Numbered from the stretch's first letter, positions 17,585 through 26,257 are shown. The stretch is 64,000 nucleotides of DNA from Glycocaulis albus (GCF_014639075.1 NZ_BMFS01000008.1:62001-126000); one strand, 5' to 3'. The notes: generated by a model from the sequence alone, not told the origin. Translations and numbers: made by a program.

Positions 17585-18019
17585 TCACGTAGTGCTGCAT
17601 TGCGCGCAGCGGCCGTAATGCTCCAGTACCGAGCGCGATATCTCGAAGCCTTCAGGCGTGTGATCGGGCAGGGCAGGGGCGTGCTGCTCGCGCACGGTGC
17701 CGCAATTCTCGCAGATGAACAGCTCGGCAATCTCGTCGCCATGGCCATGCACGCAGGCCAGATAGGCGTTCAGCGCCTCGACCCGGTGGGCGAGACCTGC
17801 CTGGGTGAGAAAATCGAGCGCGCGATAGATGGTCGGGGGTTGCGCTGTGCCATCGGGCTTCAGCGCGGCCAGCAGATCATAGGCCTTCACAGGGCCGCCA
17901 GCTTCAAGAAGCAATTCCAGTACGCGTTTGCGCAAGGGCGTCAGCGACAGCCCCTTCTGCGAGCACAAGGCATCGGCCTTGGCCAGCTTCATCTCGGTAC
18001 TGGTGTGCGTGTGTCCCAT
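17585..18019 (-). CDS. zur: Zur-type Fur-family zinc regulator
   Basis: A 144-residue Fur-family repressor. The winged helix covers about 25-85 (LTPLRKRVLELLLEAGGPVKA, PTIYRALDFLTQAGL), then ACVHGHGDEIAELFICENCG with the His and Cys residues typical of Zur, and a second CxxC (CAQC) at the C-terminus for structural zinc. Its divergent neighbour is a TonB receptor with His-rich loops, and the gap between them carries an AT-rich palindrome, so it should repress zinc uptake when zinc is replete. An upstream GTG at 18028 is an alternative start; I prefer ATG 18019. Confidence 0.82.
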   Translation of the reverse strand: MGHTHTSTEMKLAKADALCSQKGLSLTPLRKRVLELLLEAGGPVKAYDLLAALKPDGTAQPPTIYRALDFLTQAGLAHRVEALNAYLACVHGHGDEIAELFICENCGTVREQHAPALPDHTPEGFEISRSVLEHYGRCAQCSTT

Positions 18020-18099
18020 AAGCCTCACCGATACAGCGATCGCGGCAAAAGCGCGAGCCTTTCTGCATATGGGTGCAGTGCGCGGGCTTGCCAGCGGGC

Positions 18100-18117
18100 G
18101 TTATGTAATAATATGAC
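18100..18117. promoter_or_regulatory. Candidate Zur box
   Basis: GTTATGT-AATA-ATATGAC is an imperfect inverted repeat (5 of 7 arm positions) in an otherwise GC-rich gap between zur and the receptor. The half-site pattern GTTAT...ATAAC is typical of alphaproteobacterial Zur sites. A further ATAACAT half-site occurs 15 bases on (18132-18138). Confidence 0.45.
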
Positions 18118-18191
18118 ATCACGCAACAGTATAACATAGCGTCGGGTGGCATCTGCGCCCGCACCTCCTCCCGAGCGTTACAGGAGCCGAC

Positions 18192-20309
18192 ATGAAACAC
18201 GCGCGCACATCCCTTTTACTGGCCGCCAGCGTCTCTGCCCTCGCCGCCGCTTCCAGTGGCGCGCTTGCCGATACGCTTGGCGATGATGTGGAGACGATCA
18301 CGGTCACCTCCTCGGCACTTTCGGTCGAGCGCGACTCCGTCACCGGTTCGGTGGATGTGCTTGATCGCGACGATCTGATCCGCGACCTCTCCAGCAATAT
18401 CGCTCAGACGCTGGAGCGCTTGCCCGGCGTGTCGACCACCTTCTTCGGACCGGCCTCGGGCCGCCCGGTCATCCGGGGCCTCGGGTCTGAGCGTGTGCGG
18501 GTGCTGATCAACGGTCTCGACGGCATTGATGCCTCTTCTTCAAGCCCGGACCACGCTGTGGCGGTTGATGTTCTGGGCTCTACCGGCGTTGAAGTGCTGC
18601 GCGGCCCGGCTGCTATCGGATTTGGCGGCGGCGCGATTGGCGGCGTGGTGAACGTGTTTGATGGCCGCATCCCCGAAACCATGCCGGACAATCCTGTGTT
18701 CGGAGAGGTCTATCTGGGTGCCACTTCGGGTAATGAGGGCCGGGAAGGCTTTGCGCGCGCCGGCTTCGTCTGGGGCCAGCTGGTGGCCCAGGGTGAATTC
18801 CAGCGCAGGCAGGCTGACGCCTATGACATTCCAGGTTTTGCCGAGTCAGCCCGCCTGCGGGCGATGGAAGAGCATGACCATGACGGCCATGATGATGATC
18901 ATGATGATCACGACGATCATGATGACCATGAAGGTGAGGAAGAGGCGTTCGGCTTCGCGCCAGACACCGATTATGAATTTGAGTCCGGCTCGGTAGGGGC
19001 CTCCATCGTAGGTCAGTGGGGCTTTGTCGGTGTCGGCTTCAAGCGGACCGAGGCAGAGTACGGCATCCCCGGTCACGATCACGCGCGTCATGGCCACGAT
19101 GACCATGACGACGATGATCATGATGACGGCCACGATGATGATCATGACGAAGTCGCGCCGCGCCTGGTGATGGAGCAGACCCGCGTCGATCTGCGTGGCG
19201 AAATCGCCCTCGATGGCTTTTTCAACCGGGTGCGCTGGTCGCTGGCCTATGCCGACTACGTCCATGCAGAAGTCGAGGGTGACGAGCAGACCATCTTCGA
19301 CAAGGAAGGCTTCGAGGCGCGCGTCGAGCTGCGTCACGGGCATGGAAGCCAGCGCCAGGGCGCCTGGGGCGCCAGCGCGTTCACCCAGGATTTTGAGGCG
19401 GTGGGCGACGAAGCCTTCATCGAGGCTGTCACGACGCAGGATTTCGGCGTGTTTGCTACTGAACGGTGGGATTTTGACAGCTGGGGCGTGGAGATCGGTG
19501 CGCGTGCCGATACGCGCGAGCTGACGGCCCAGAGGGGCAATCGCCGCTTCAATTCCGTCTCGGCATCCGGCGCGCTGTTCCTGCGTCCGGCAGAGGGCTG
19601 GTTCCTGGCGGGCACGCTGTCGCGCTCCGAACGCGCGCCCAGTGATGTCGAGATGTTCGCCGACGGTCCGCACCTCGCCACACAGGCCTATGAGATAGGC
19701 AATCTGGATCTCTCCACCGAAATTGCCTGGTCGCTGGAAGGCACCGCGCGCTATAGCGCTGCCAACGGCCTGAGCGCCGAGGCGGCCGTCTTCTATGCCG
19801 ATTATGACGGGTTCATCGAGCTGTTCCCGACGGGGGCCGAAGAGGATGGCCTGCCCGTTCTGGAGTTCCGGCAGGAAGATGCGCGTCTGTACGGATTTGA
19901 AGCACGTATCAGTGCGCCGTTGTTTGCAATGTCCGGCTTTGACTTTACCGGCGAGGCGAGCGTCGACTATGTACGCGGTGAAATCGATAGCGGGGGCAAT
20001 CTGCCGCGCATATCGCCGATGTCTGGCACGCTGTCGGTGACCGCCGATAATGGCCCGCTCTCGCTGCGTACCGAAGCGCGTTTCGTAGCTGAGCAGACGC
20101 GCGTGTTCGAGACCGAGCTGCCGACGGATGGCTACACGCTTCTTAACGCCGACGCACGCTGGCGCCCGTTTGCGCAGCGCGATCTCCAGATCATCTTTGC
20201 GGTGCGCAATATCACCGATGAGGAGGCGCGCATTCACTCCTCATTCCTGAAGGATTTCATTCCCCTGCCGGGCCGCAATGTACGGCTCGCGCTGGCGGCG
20301 CGTTTCTGA
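18192..20309 (+). CDS. TonB-dependent outer-membrane receptor with His/Asp-rich loops, probably zinc uptake (ZnuD-like)
   Basis: A 705-residue receptor: signal peptide (to about residue 26, SGALA), plug domain (VTGSVDVLDRDDLIRDL, RPVIRGLGSERVRVLINGLDG, GPAAIGFGGGAIGGVVNVFD), then the beta-barrel ending in aromatic F (LALAARF). Two segments at roughly residues 225-252 and 293-321 are almost pure His/Asp (HDDDHDDHDDHDDHEGEEE type), expected in surface loops that capture divalent metal. The divergent zur gene and the putative Zur box support zinc import, as in ZnuD. Nickel or cobalt are alternatives. A terminator follows. Confidence 0.83.
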   Translation: MKHARTSLLLAASVSALAAASSGALADTLGDDVETITVTSSALSVERDSVTGSVDVLDRDDLIRDLSSNIAQTLERLPGVSTTFFGPASGRPVIRGLGSERVRVLINGLDGIDASSSSPDHAVAVDVLGSTGVEVLRGPAAIGFGGGAIGGVVNVFDGRIPETMPDNPVFGEVYLGATSGNEGREGFARAGFVWGQLVAQGEFQRRQADAYDIPGFAESARLRAMEEHDHDGHDDDHDDHDDHDDHEGEEEAFGFAPDTDYEFESGSVGASIVGQWGFVGVGFKRTEAEYGIPGHDHARHGHDDHDDDDHDDGHDDDHDEVAPRLVMEQTRVDLRGEIALDGFFNRVRWSLAYADYVHAEVEGDEQTIFDKEGFEARVELRHGHGSQRQGAWGASAFTQDFEAVGDEAFIEAVTTQDFGVFATERWDFDSWGVEIGARADTRELTAQRGNRRFNSVSASGALFLRPAEGWFLAGTLSRSERAPSDVEMFADGPHLATQAYEIGNLDLSTEIAWSLEGTARYSAANGLSAEAAVFYADYDGFIELFPTGAEEDGLPVLEFRQEDARLYGFEARISAPLFAMSGFDFTGEASVDYVRGEIDSGGNLPRISPMSGTLSVTADNGPLSLRTEARFVAEQTRVFETELPTDGYTLLNADARWRPFAQRDLQIIFAVRNITDEEARIHSSFLKDFIPLPGRNVRLALAARF

Positions 20310-20335
20310 TCGCCGCTGGCAGGAGGCTTGCATAA

Positions 20336-20362
20336 AGCCCCGCACGTCAGACGTGCGGGGCT
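20336..20362 (+). terminator. Terminator-like hairpin after the zinc receptor
   Basis: AGCCCCGCACGT-CAG-ACGTGCGGGGCT is a perfect 12-bp stem. The T-run after it is weak (ATGTT), so termination may be partial. Confidence 0.65.
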
Positions 20363-20426
20363 ATGTTGCCTTGCACAGGCTGCTCCGCTAACAAGCCAGC
20401 AAGTGTTTTTTCAAGGGGAATTAGAA

Positions 20427-21263
20427 ATGGCCGACGCCAATCAGGGTATGCCGGAGATCAAGGGAACACTCCCGCTTTACAAGAAACCCGAGCCACTCAA
20501 CGTCCAGGCCCACAAGGGTAAGGGGCTGAAATATGGTGATCGTCCGTTCGATTTTCTGAACGAGACGCATTTTGTGCCGGTGACGGTGGGAGAATTTGCC
20601 AACGCTGGCGGTGTGTTCCCCCTTATATTCCTTGGCGACACCAAGACAGTTGTCGCTGTCATGGGGCTCCAGGCGGGAGAAAACCTCTTTGTGGACCCCA
20701 ACACGGGGGCGTTCTCGCCATTCAGCTACGTACCGGCCTATGTCCGGCGTTACCCGTTTGTGGGCGCCGTTCACACCAATGAGGAGGACCGGTTCACGGT
20801 TTGCGTCGACGCCGGTTCGCACCTTTTCTCAGACACCCCGGACGTACCATTTTTCAACGAGGACGGGAAACCGTCGGAGTTCACGGAGCGCGCGATCGAT
20901 TTCGTTCGACGCTTTGAAGCTGATGTTGCGGCAACCCAGGCCTTCATTGACCGGATGAAGGAGCTCGACCTGTTTGAAGAGCAGCAGACCAATTTCCAGC
21001 CACGTGACAATGCCGGGCAACCCGTCGGGGAGCCGCAAGTTGTCGCAACTTATTGGGGGATTTCCCTCGCGAAAGTAAATGCGTTGCCGACCAAGACGCT
21101 GGAAGAGCTTCGCGACAATCGATATCTCGGTGCAATCTATGCGCATCTGTTGTCAATGGCCCGCTGGGACCAGTTGCTCGCGCGTGCTGCATCGCGGAAT
21201 GGTCAGAAGGTTACTGCGGCTGTTGCGCAACCGTCGATGGCACCGCCCCCGCCCGAGGCGTAA
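20427..21263 (+). CDS. SapC family protein
   Basis: A 278-residue protein matching the SapC family: LPLYKKPEPLN near the N-terminus, FVPVTVGEFANAG and FPLIFLG, PFSYVPAYVRRYPF, and a C-terminal SMARWDQL helix. SapC was named from a surface-layer gene cluster in Campylobacter, but its function in alphaproteobacteria is not established and members often lie near TonB receptors, as here. There is no signal peptide, so it is probably cytoplasmic. The start at 20427 is set by the AAGGGGAA ribosome site; an upstream frame has no family similarity. The C-terminal tail is Pro/Ala-rich. Confidence 0.8.
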   Translation: MADANQGMPEIKGTLPLYKKPEPLNVQAHKGKGLKYGDRPFDFLNETHFVPVTVGEFANAGGVFPLIFLGDTKTVVAVMGLQAGENLFVDPNTGAFSPFSYVPAYVRRYPFVGAVHTNEEDRFTVCVDAGSHLFSDTPDVPFFNEDGKPSEFTERAIDFVRRFEADVAATQAFIDRMKELDLFEEQQTNFQPRDNAGQPVGEPQVVATYWGISLAKVNALPTKTLEELRDNRYLGAIYAHLLSMARWDQLLARAASRNGQKVTAAVAQPSMAPPPPEA

Positions 21264-21455
21264 GGCGGCTTCAACGGCCTGTGAAATTGCGGTGGCGGTC
21301 CCGGTCGGGGCCGCCATTTGCGTTTCTGGTTGTAAGGCGCAGATCACAAGACCGTCAGCCCTCTCGTTGCGGGCCGCATGCACGGCTATATCTTACGCTC
21401 AACCGGGTACCGGGCCTGCCGCCTGGCACATGGACGATCGGAACAGGAGCCTGCC

Positions 21456-23576
21456 TTGCTGCGCGTGTTTTTAGCCGGATGCCTTGCCGCAATCTTCCTT
21501 GCCGCCGGACCGGCCATGGCGCAAAGCACCAGTGGACCGATGGTCGAGGCGAGCCTTGTCAGCGACCGGGTGTCGGTCGCGCCCGGCGAAACCTTCCATC
21601 TCGCCCTGCATCAGGACATCACGCCTCACTGGCACACCTACTGGCGCAATCCCGGCGATAGCGGGGAGGCGACCCACCTCTATCTCGACCTGCCTGAAGG
21701 GTGGAGCGAAGGCGATATGGTCTGGCCTGCGCCGGGCATCTACTCGCTCGGCCCGCTCAGCAATTATGGCTATGAGAACACGGTCACCCTGCCAGTGCCG
21801 GTCACGGTGCCGGCTGATGCCGCAACCGGGGCCGTCACCATCACGGGAGAAGGCACCTGGCTGGTCTGCGAGGATATCTGCATCCCGGAGGATGCCACGT
21901 TCCAGATCACCTTGCAGGTTGGCGAGAGCATCACCGACGCTGACGGTGCCGCACTCATTGAGGCGGCTTATGCAGCCGCTCCTGACGGATCGCGCGGGCT
22001 GGACGCGGGGCTGGCACACACAGGTGATACACTGTCCCTCACCGTGTCCGGTGATGGGCTGGCTGGCGGTCCCGATACGATCCGCAATCTCTATTTCTTC
22101 CCCTATGACGGCGGAGTGATCGCCCATAATGCGCCGCAGCCTTTCAGGCTGGAGGCGGGCGCAGCGCGCATCGGCCTCACACCCGGCTTCCTGACGCGCA
22201 ACGCGATCAATGCCGATTATCGCGGTCTTCTCTCCTGGGAGGAGCGCGAGGGCGGCAGCTGGGTGCGCCGTGTGGCGGAGATAACGGCCGTCTCAGGCGA
22301 AAGCGTCAATGATCTGGCCGTGCCGGCTCCAGCGCAGGCTGGCGGCGTAGCAGGTGGCGGCGGCACGCCTGTGCCAGGCATCAGCTTCTGGCAGGCGGCC
22401 CTGTTTGCGCTGGTGGGCGGGCTTATCCTGAACCTGATGCCGTGCGTCTTCCCGATACTTTCCATGAAGGCGCTGACCATTGTGCAGAAGCGCGGGGCGG
22501 AGCGCGCCCATGCGCGCGAGCTGGGCCTGATCTTCGGAGCGGGCGTGATCATCACCTTCCTGGTGCTTGGCGGCGCCGTACTGGGCTTGCGCGGGCTTGG
22601 CGGCATGGAGGTCTGGGGCTTCCAGCTGCAGGAGCCGTGGGTGGTGGCCGGCCTTGCCGCGTTGATGTTCCTTATAGGCCTCAATTTCCTGGGCTTCTTC
22701 GAGATCGGTACATCGCTGCAGAATGTCGGCGGGAATGTGCAGGGCAATGATCGCTCTGGAGCTTTCCTCACCGGCGTGCTGGCCGTCTTTGTGGCTGCAC
22801 CGTGCCTTGCTCCGGTCATGGCGAGTGCGCTGGCCTTTGCGCTGGCTCAGCCGCCGCTGGCCGCACTGACGATCTTTGCTTTCTTGGGGGTGGGCCTCGC
22901 CCTGCCGTTCGTGATTGTCAGCTTCGAGCCGCGTCTTCTGGCTTTCCTGCCGCGCCCCGGCGCATGGATGGAGCGCTTCAAGCAGTTCCTGGCCTTCCCG
23001 ATGTTCGCCACCGCCATCTGGCTGGTCTGGGTCTTGAGCGTGCAGACGGGAGCAGCTGGTGTGTTGTGGATCCTGGTCCTGTTCCTGGCGATCAGCTTTG
23101 TCGTCTGGGCCTTGCGCTCGACCGGCATTCTCTCGCGCGTCGCCGGGATTGCCGGGCTGCTGCTCGCCGCTGGCGCACTGTGGACGACCGCCAATCTGGA
23201 ACCGGCTGCCATTGCGGCCGGTAATGGCGAGTATGAGGAGTGGAGCCCGGCGAGGGTGGCGGAGCTGCGTGCTGAAGGGCGTCCGGTGTTCGTGGACTTC
23301 ACAGCCGCCTGGTGCGTGACCTGCCAGGTCAACAAGCTTGGCGCACTGGCGGATAACCGTGTGCGGTCGGCCTTTGCTGAAAACAATGTCGCCTTGCTGC
23401 GCGCCGACTTCACCAATCGCGATCCTGTGATCGCGCAGGTACTTGCCGACTATGGCGCGCCCGGTGTTCCCTTCTATCTGATGTACCCCGCAGGTGGTGG
23501 AGAGCCTGACATCCTTCCGCCGCTGTTGACAGATACCATCATGATCCGGGCGGTGGAGGCTGCCGCCGGTAACTAG
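21456..23576 (+). CDS. ScsB/DsbD-like transmembrane thiol:disulfide reductase
   Basis: This carries electrons from cytoplasmic thioredoxin across the inner membrane to periplasmic partners. In order: signal peptide (VFLAGCLAAIFLAAGPAMA), a large periplasmic DsbD-like N-terminal domain with a Cys pair in VCEDICIPE, an eight-helix DsbD core with LNLMPCVFPILSMK and AAPCLAPVMASALAFAL, and a C-terminal thioredoxin domain with WCVTC. The large N-terminal domain is typical of ScsB rather than E. coli DsbD. I choose the TTG at 21456 because AGGAG lies 6 bases upstream and the signal peptide then starts correctly; an ATG at 21378 would add an unrelated leader. A periplasmic redoxin gene follows. Confidence 0.82.
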   Translation: MLRVFLAGCLAAIFLAAGPAMAQSTSGPMVEASLVSDRVSVAPGETFHLALHQDITPHWHTYWRNPGDSGEATHLYLDLPEGWSEGDMVWPAPGIYSLGPLSNYGYENTVTLPVPVTVPADAATGAVTITGEGTWLVCEDICIPEDATFQITLQVGESITDADGAALIEAAYAAAPDGSRGLDAGLAHTGDTLSLTVSGDGLAGGPDTIRNLYFFPYDGGVIAHNAPQPFRLEAGAARIGLTPGFLTRNAINADYRGLLSWEEREGGSWVRRVAEITAVSGESVNDLAVPAPAQAGGVAGGGGTPVPGISFWQAALFALVGGLILNLMPCVFPILSMKALTIVQKRGAERAHARELGLIFGAGVIITFLVLGGAVLGLRGLGGMEVWGFQLQEPWVVAGLAALMFLIGLNFLGFFEIGTSLQNVGGNVQGNDRSGAFLTGVLAVFVAAPCLAPVMASALAFALAQPPLAALTIFAFLGVGLALPFVIVSFEPRLLAFLPRPGAWMERFKQFLAFPMFATAIWLVWVLSVQTGAAGVLWILVLFLAISFVVWALRSTGILSRVAGIAGLLLAAGALWTTANLEPAAIAAGNGEYEEWSPARVAELRAEGRPVFVDFTAAWCVTCQVNKLGALADNRVRSAFAENNVALLRADFTNRDPVIAQVLADYGAPGVPFYLMYPAGGGEPDILPPLLTDTIMIRAVEAAAGN

Positions 23577-23621
23577 TGCCAACCTGAAGCCTTGACCTTA
23601 ACGATGAGGAGACTTCCGCCC

Positions 23622-24245
23622 ATGGCCATTTCCCGCCGCACCTTTACCCTGACCGCCAGCCTGCTCGCCGCAACCACGCTGGGGCTGGGTGTAGCCCATG
23701 CCAATCCGGTGGTCGGTGAACCCGCGCCTGATTTCACCGCCACGACCGCGACCGGCGAGACCGTTTCGCTGTCTGATTTTGCCGGCCAGACCGTGATGCT
23801 GGAATGGACCAATCATGGCTGTCCCTACGTGGTGCGCCATTACGGCGGCAACATGCAGGCCCAGCAGGACGCCGCCGCGGAAGCCGGTGTTGTCTGGATC
23901 CAGGTGATCTCCTCGGCGCCGGGCGAGCAGGGCTATGTCAGCGCCGAAGAGGCTCTGGCTCTCAATGAGGAGCGCGGCGCCTCCAATGTCGCCCACATCT
24001 TCATGGACCCGGAAGGCGTGATCGGCCGCGCCTATGATGCGCGCACCACGCCGCACATGTATGTCATCGATGGTGAAGGCACGCTGCGCTATAATGGCGG
24101 TATTGACGACCAGCCCCGCCCGCGCGCCGGTGACCCCGACCCGATCCCCTATGCCCAGCTGGCGCTGAACGCCGTGCTGGCGGGTGAAGAGGTGGAGACG
24201 CCTGAGACCCAGCCCTATGGCTGCAATGTGAAATACGCTGGCTAG
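23622..24245 (+). CDS. Exported peroxiredoxin-like redoxin (AhpC/TSA superfamily)
   Basis: A 207-residue protein with a twin-arginine-like export signal (ISRRTFTLTASLLAATT, cleavage near AHA). The redoxin domain runs from about residue 30 (PVVGEPAPDF) and has one active-site cysteine in NHGCPYVVRHY plus a C-terminal GCNVKY cysteine, the pattern of the PRX-like1 group. It starts 45 bases after the ScsB-like gene with GAGGAGA upstream, so the two are probably one operon. In Caulobacter ScsB reduces an envelope peroxiredoxin; this protein is the likely partner here. Confidence 0.78.
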   Translation: MAISRRTFTLTASLLAATTLGLGVAHANPVVGEPAPDFTATTATGETVSLSDFAGQTVMLEWTNHGCPYVVRHYGGNMQAQQDAAAEAGVVWIQVISSAPGEQGYVSAEEALALNEERGASNVAHIFMDPEGVIGRAYDARTTPHMYVIDGEGTLRYNGGIDDQPRPRAGDPDPIPYAQLALNAVLAGEEVETPETQPYGCNVKYAG

Positions 24246-24264
24246 GCTCAAGCCGCCGCGACCG

Positions 24265-24297
24265 GCCCCGGATACCGCGAACGCGGTTCCGGGGTTC
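24265..24297 (+). terminator. Terminator-like hairpin after the redoxin gene
   Basis: CCCCGGATACCGCG pairs with CGCGGTTCCGGGG, followed by a short TTCAAT tract. A second similar stem (CCCCGGA...TCCGGGGTTT) is at 24372-24398. The rest of the gap to the Fic gene holds GC-rich inverted repeats and no gene. Confidence 0.6.
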
Positions 24298-24398
24298 AAT
24301 AATCGTTCGATCTGAACTCCCGGAGGCCCGAAGGGCCATCCGGGACCGGATGCAGAACACGTTGAGAGAGGCCCCGGATCGCTGCGCGTCCGGGGTTT

Positions 24399-24433
24399 CA
24401 TCTATCCCGCAGACGCACAGGAAGGCGGGAAGC
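24399..24433. repeat. 35-bp direct repeat, left copy, flanking the Fic gene
   Basis: The sequence begins CATCTATCCCGCAGACG and ends AGGAAGGCGGGAAGC. It matches 25663-25697 at 34 of 35 positions. The right copy contains the last codons and stop of the gene at 25666-26118; this left copy is a detached gene-end fragment. Confidence 0.8.
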
Positions 24434-24443
24434 TATCCAATCC

Positions 24444-25562
24444 CTACGACAACTCCGCCAGTTCGACGAGCCTGTAACTCGTGCTGCGGCCACCGCCTGG
24501 ATTTTGAAGCAGGATGCCGCTTGCAAGTAGCTCTTTGATGTCCCGAAGGGCCGTATCATTCGAACATTTCGTGAGCTTGGCGTATTTCGACGTGTTCAGA
24601 TGGCCTTCCCATTCGTCTTCCAGCATGCGCTGGATCACCTGACGCTGCCGGTCATTTATGGGGTGGTGACTGATCTTCTGCCAGAGCGCGGCCTTGTACA
24701 CCACTGTCTCCAACACTGCTTCGGCTTGGTCGACGGCCCTGCCCAGACAGTCGAGGAACCAGTCCAGCCATGCGGTGATGTCCAGCCCGTTACGCTGCTG
24801 TGCCTCAAGTCGCTCATAATAGGTTTTCCGCTCGGCCTCGATCTGGGCGGACATGCTGTAGAAGCGCTCCGCGCTGCCATCGGCCCGCGCCAGCGACATG
24901 TCCGCAATCGCTCGTGCAATCCGGCCATTTCCATCTTCGAACGGGTGGATGGTAACAAACCAGAAGTGAGCGATCCCGGCCCTGAGCACGGGGTCGGTTG
25001 ATGACGGCGCGTTGAACCATTCCAGAAAGGCGGCCATCTCGGCTTCAAGCCGGTCAGCGTGCGGTGCCTCGAAATGAACCGTTTCCCGGCCAAAGGGGCC
25101 GGAGACTACCTGCATCGGTCCCGTCGCTCCTGTCCGCCAGCCTCCGGTTGTTATCCTTTGCATCCCGCTGCGGCCGGTCGGGAACAGGGCGGAATGCCAG
25201 CCGAAGAGCCGTTCAGCGGTGAGTGGAGCCGCGAAATCTCGCGTGGCATCGACCATCATTTCAACAATGCCGTCCACGTTCCGGCCTGACGTGACCAGGC
25301 GACCCGCGTCCAGTCCAAGCTGGCGCGCTATGGAGGAACGAACTTCATCCCGGTTCAGCGTCTCGCCTTCGATCGCCGAGGATTTGACGACATCTTCTGT
25401 CAGGGTGCCAAGGTTCGCTTCCTGTCGGAGATCGAGTTCTAGCCCCTCCATCCGGCCAATCAGCCGCCCCTCCCGATAACGCAGCGTAGCAAGCCGCGAG
25501 GAGAGCTTGCTGATGTCCCAGTCCAGCCTGGGCCAGTCAGGATTTTCATGGATAAAGCGCAT
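24444..25562 (-). CDS. Fic family AMP-transferase (class II, DUF4172 N-terminal domain)
   Basis: A 372-residue Fic protein. An N-terminal DUF4172-type domain precedes the Fic core, whose catalytic loop HPFEDGNGRIAR (near residue 212) is fully intact, so it should AMPylate a target protein. SSAIEGE (about residue 62) matches the S/T-x-x-x-E-G inhibitory motif placed before the core in class II enzymes, implying self-inhibition. The C-terminal third looks like a winged helix (YAKLTKCSNDTALRDIKELL). No antitoxin gene adjoins, consistent with the built-in inhibitor. The gene lies between 35-bp direct repeats and has its own AT-rich promoter region. Confidence 0.88.
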   Translation of the reverse strand: MRFIHENPDWPRLDWDISKLSSRLATLRYREGRLIGRMEGLELDLRQEANLGTLTEDVVKSSAIEGETLNRDEVRSSIARQLGLDAGRLVTSGRNVDGIVEMMVDATRDFAAPLTAERLFGWHSALFPTGRSGMQRITTGGWRTGATGPMQVVSGPFGRETVHFEAPHADRLEAEMAAFLEWFNAPSSTDPVLRAGIAHFWFVTIHPFEDGNGRIARAIADMSLARADGSAERFYSMSAQIEAERKTYYERLEAQQRNGLDITAWLDWFLDCLGRAVDQAEAVLETVVYKAALWQKISHHPINDRQRQVIQRMLEDEWEGHLNTSKYAKLTKCSNDTALRDIKELLASGILLQNPGGGRSTSYRLVELAELS

Positions 25563-25570
25563 GTTTCACC

Positions 25571-25639
25571 GCATATTATGCAGGGATTATGCGCTTAAAC
25601 CCGGCCAAAGCAATATTCGCCGCAAATTGCGCGGTGAAT
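25571..25639 (-). promoter_or_regulatory. Promoter/operator region of the Fic gene
   Basis: An AT-rich gap with two inverted repeats: the perfect palindrome GCATATTATGC at 25571-25581, and ATTCGCCGC (25615-25623) pairing with GCGGTGAAT (25631-25639). These could be operators bound by the Fic protein's own winged helix or by another repressor. The promoter boxes are not clear. Confidence 0.35.
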
Positions 25640-25662
25640 AAGGTGCATATCCACCGCAAAAC

Positions 25663-25697
25663 CATCTATCCCGCAGACGGACAGGAAGGCGGGAAGC
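25663..25697. repeat. 35-bp direct repeat, right copy, within the 3' end of the next gene
   Basis: This is the second copy of the repeat at 24399-24433, with one mismatch. It covers the last ten codons and the TAG of the minus-strand gene ending at 25666. The intact gene end lies on this side, as when an element integrates into a gene terminus and rebuilds it. Confidence 0.8.
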
Positions 25698-26118
25698 CGG
25701 TATCGGGGCCTTCGGTCTCCACATCCGCTGCGATGATGGCGGCATGGGAGAAGGTGCGCGCGAGCTGGCGGTAGTCCTCTGCGCTGGCGGGGTCTGCCTC
25801 AAGCGCCGTGCGGCGCATATCGGCATCCTCGGCCATGCCCCGGAAGATGCACGGCAGGTCGGCCGGCCCTCCATGCGTATCGATATGAAGCGCCAGGGCG
25901 CGCATGCCGGATGAGAAGCGCGCCGTATCGGCGAAGAACGCATCTTCGGGTTCGGCGGCAATAGTGCTGCCTGCCTCAAGCATGTCTCCCCGTGCCTCGG
26001 CTTCGCCCTGCAGGCGTTCAGAGAGCGCAATCAGGCTTGCGGCGTCCTGCGCCAGGGCTGGCACGGTGCCTGTGGTGAGCAGGAGAAGGCACGCGGCGAG
26101 GGAGCGTATGAGCTGCAT
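25666..26118 (-). CDS. Small exported protein, unknown function
   Basis: A 150-residue protein with a clear signal peptide (MQLIRSLAACLLLLTTGTVPALAQ), giving a periplasmic product of about 126 residues with two cysteines (LPCIFRG and PPSCPSAG). The mature part is helical and acidic. I do not recognise the family. ATG 26118 is chosen because it opens the signal peptide; a longer frame overlaps the leader of hisS. Its last codons are duplicated beyond the Fic gene. Confidence 0.6.
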   Translation of the reverse strand: MQLIRSLAACLLLLTTGTVPALAQDAASLIALSERLQGEAEARGDMLEAGSTIAAEPEDAFFADTARFSSGMRALALHIDTHGGPADLPCIFRGMAEDADMRRTALEADPASAEDYRQLARTFSHAAIIAADVETEGPDTGFPPSCPSAG

Positions 26119-26257
26119 TGGAACACTGGCCTTTATTGCCTCGATGGCTAGTTGAGTGCCTTGCAAGGGGCGGGCCGCTTGAAAGCGGCGCGTGCAAAGG
26201 CTACTCCGGCCCTCCTTTCGATACCGTTTCCCTTTTGCGTCTGTACGGATCACACCC

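Noticed and set aside
18846-20237. A 463-codon minus-strand frame opposite the TonB receptor, with Ile/Met/Val-rich runs
   Set aside because: The apparent hydrophobic runs are the antisense of the His/Asp codon repeats (GAT/CAT), not real membrane helices.
24434-25662. Type II toxin-antitoxin pair at the Fic gene
   Set aside because: No separate antitoxin frame lies next to it; the inhibitory motif is inside the Fic protein itself.
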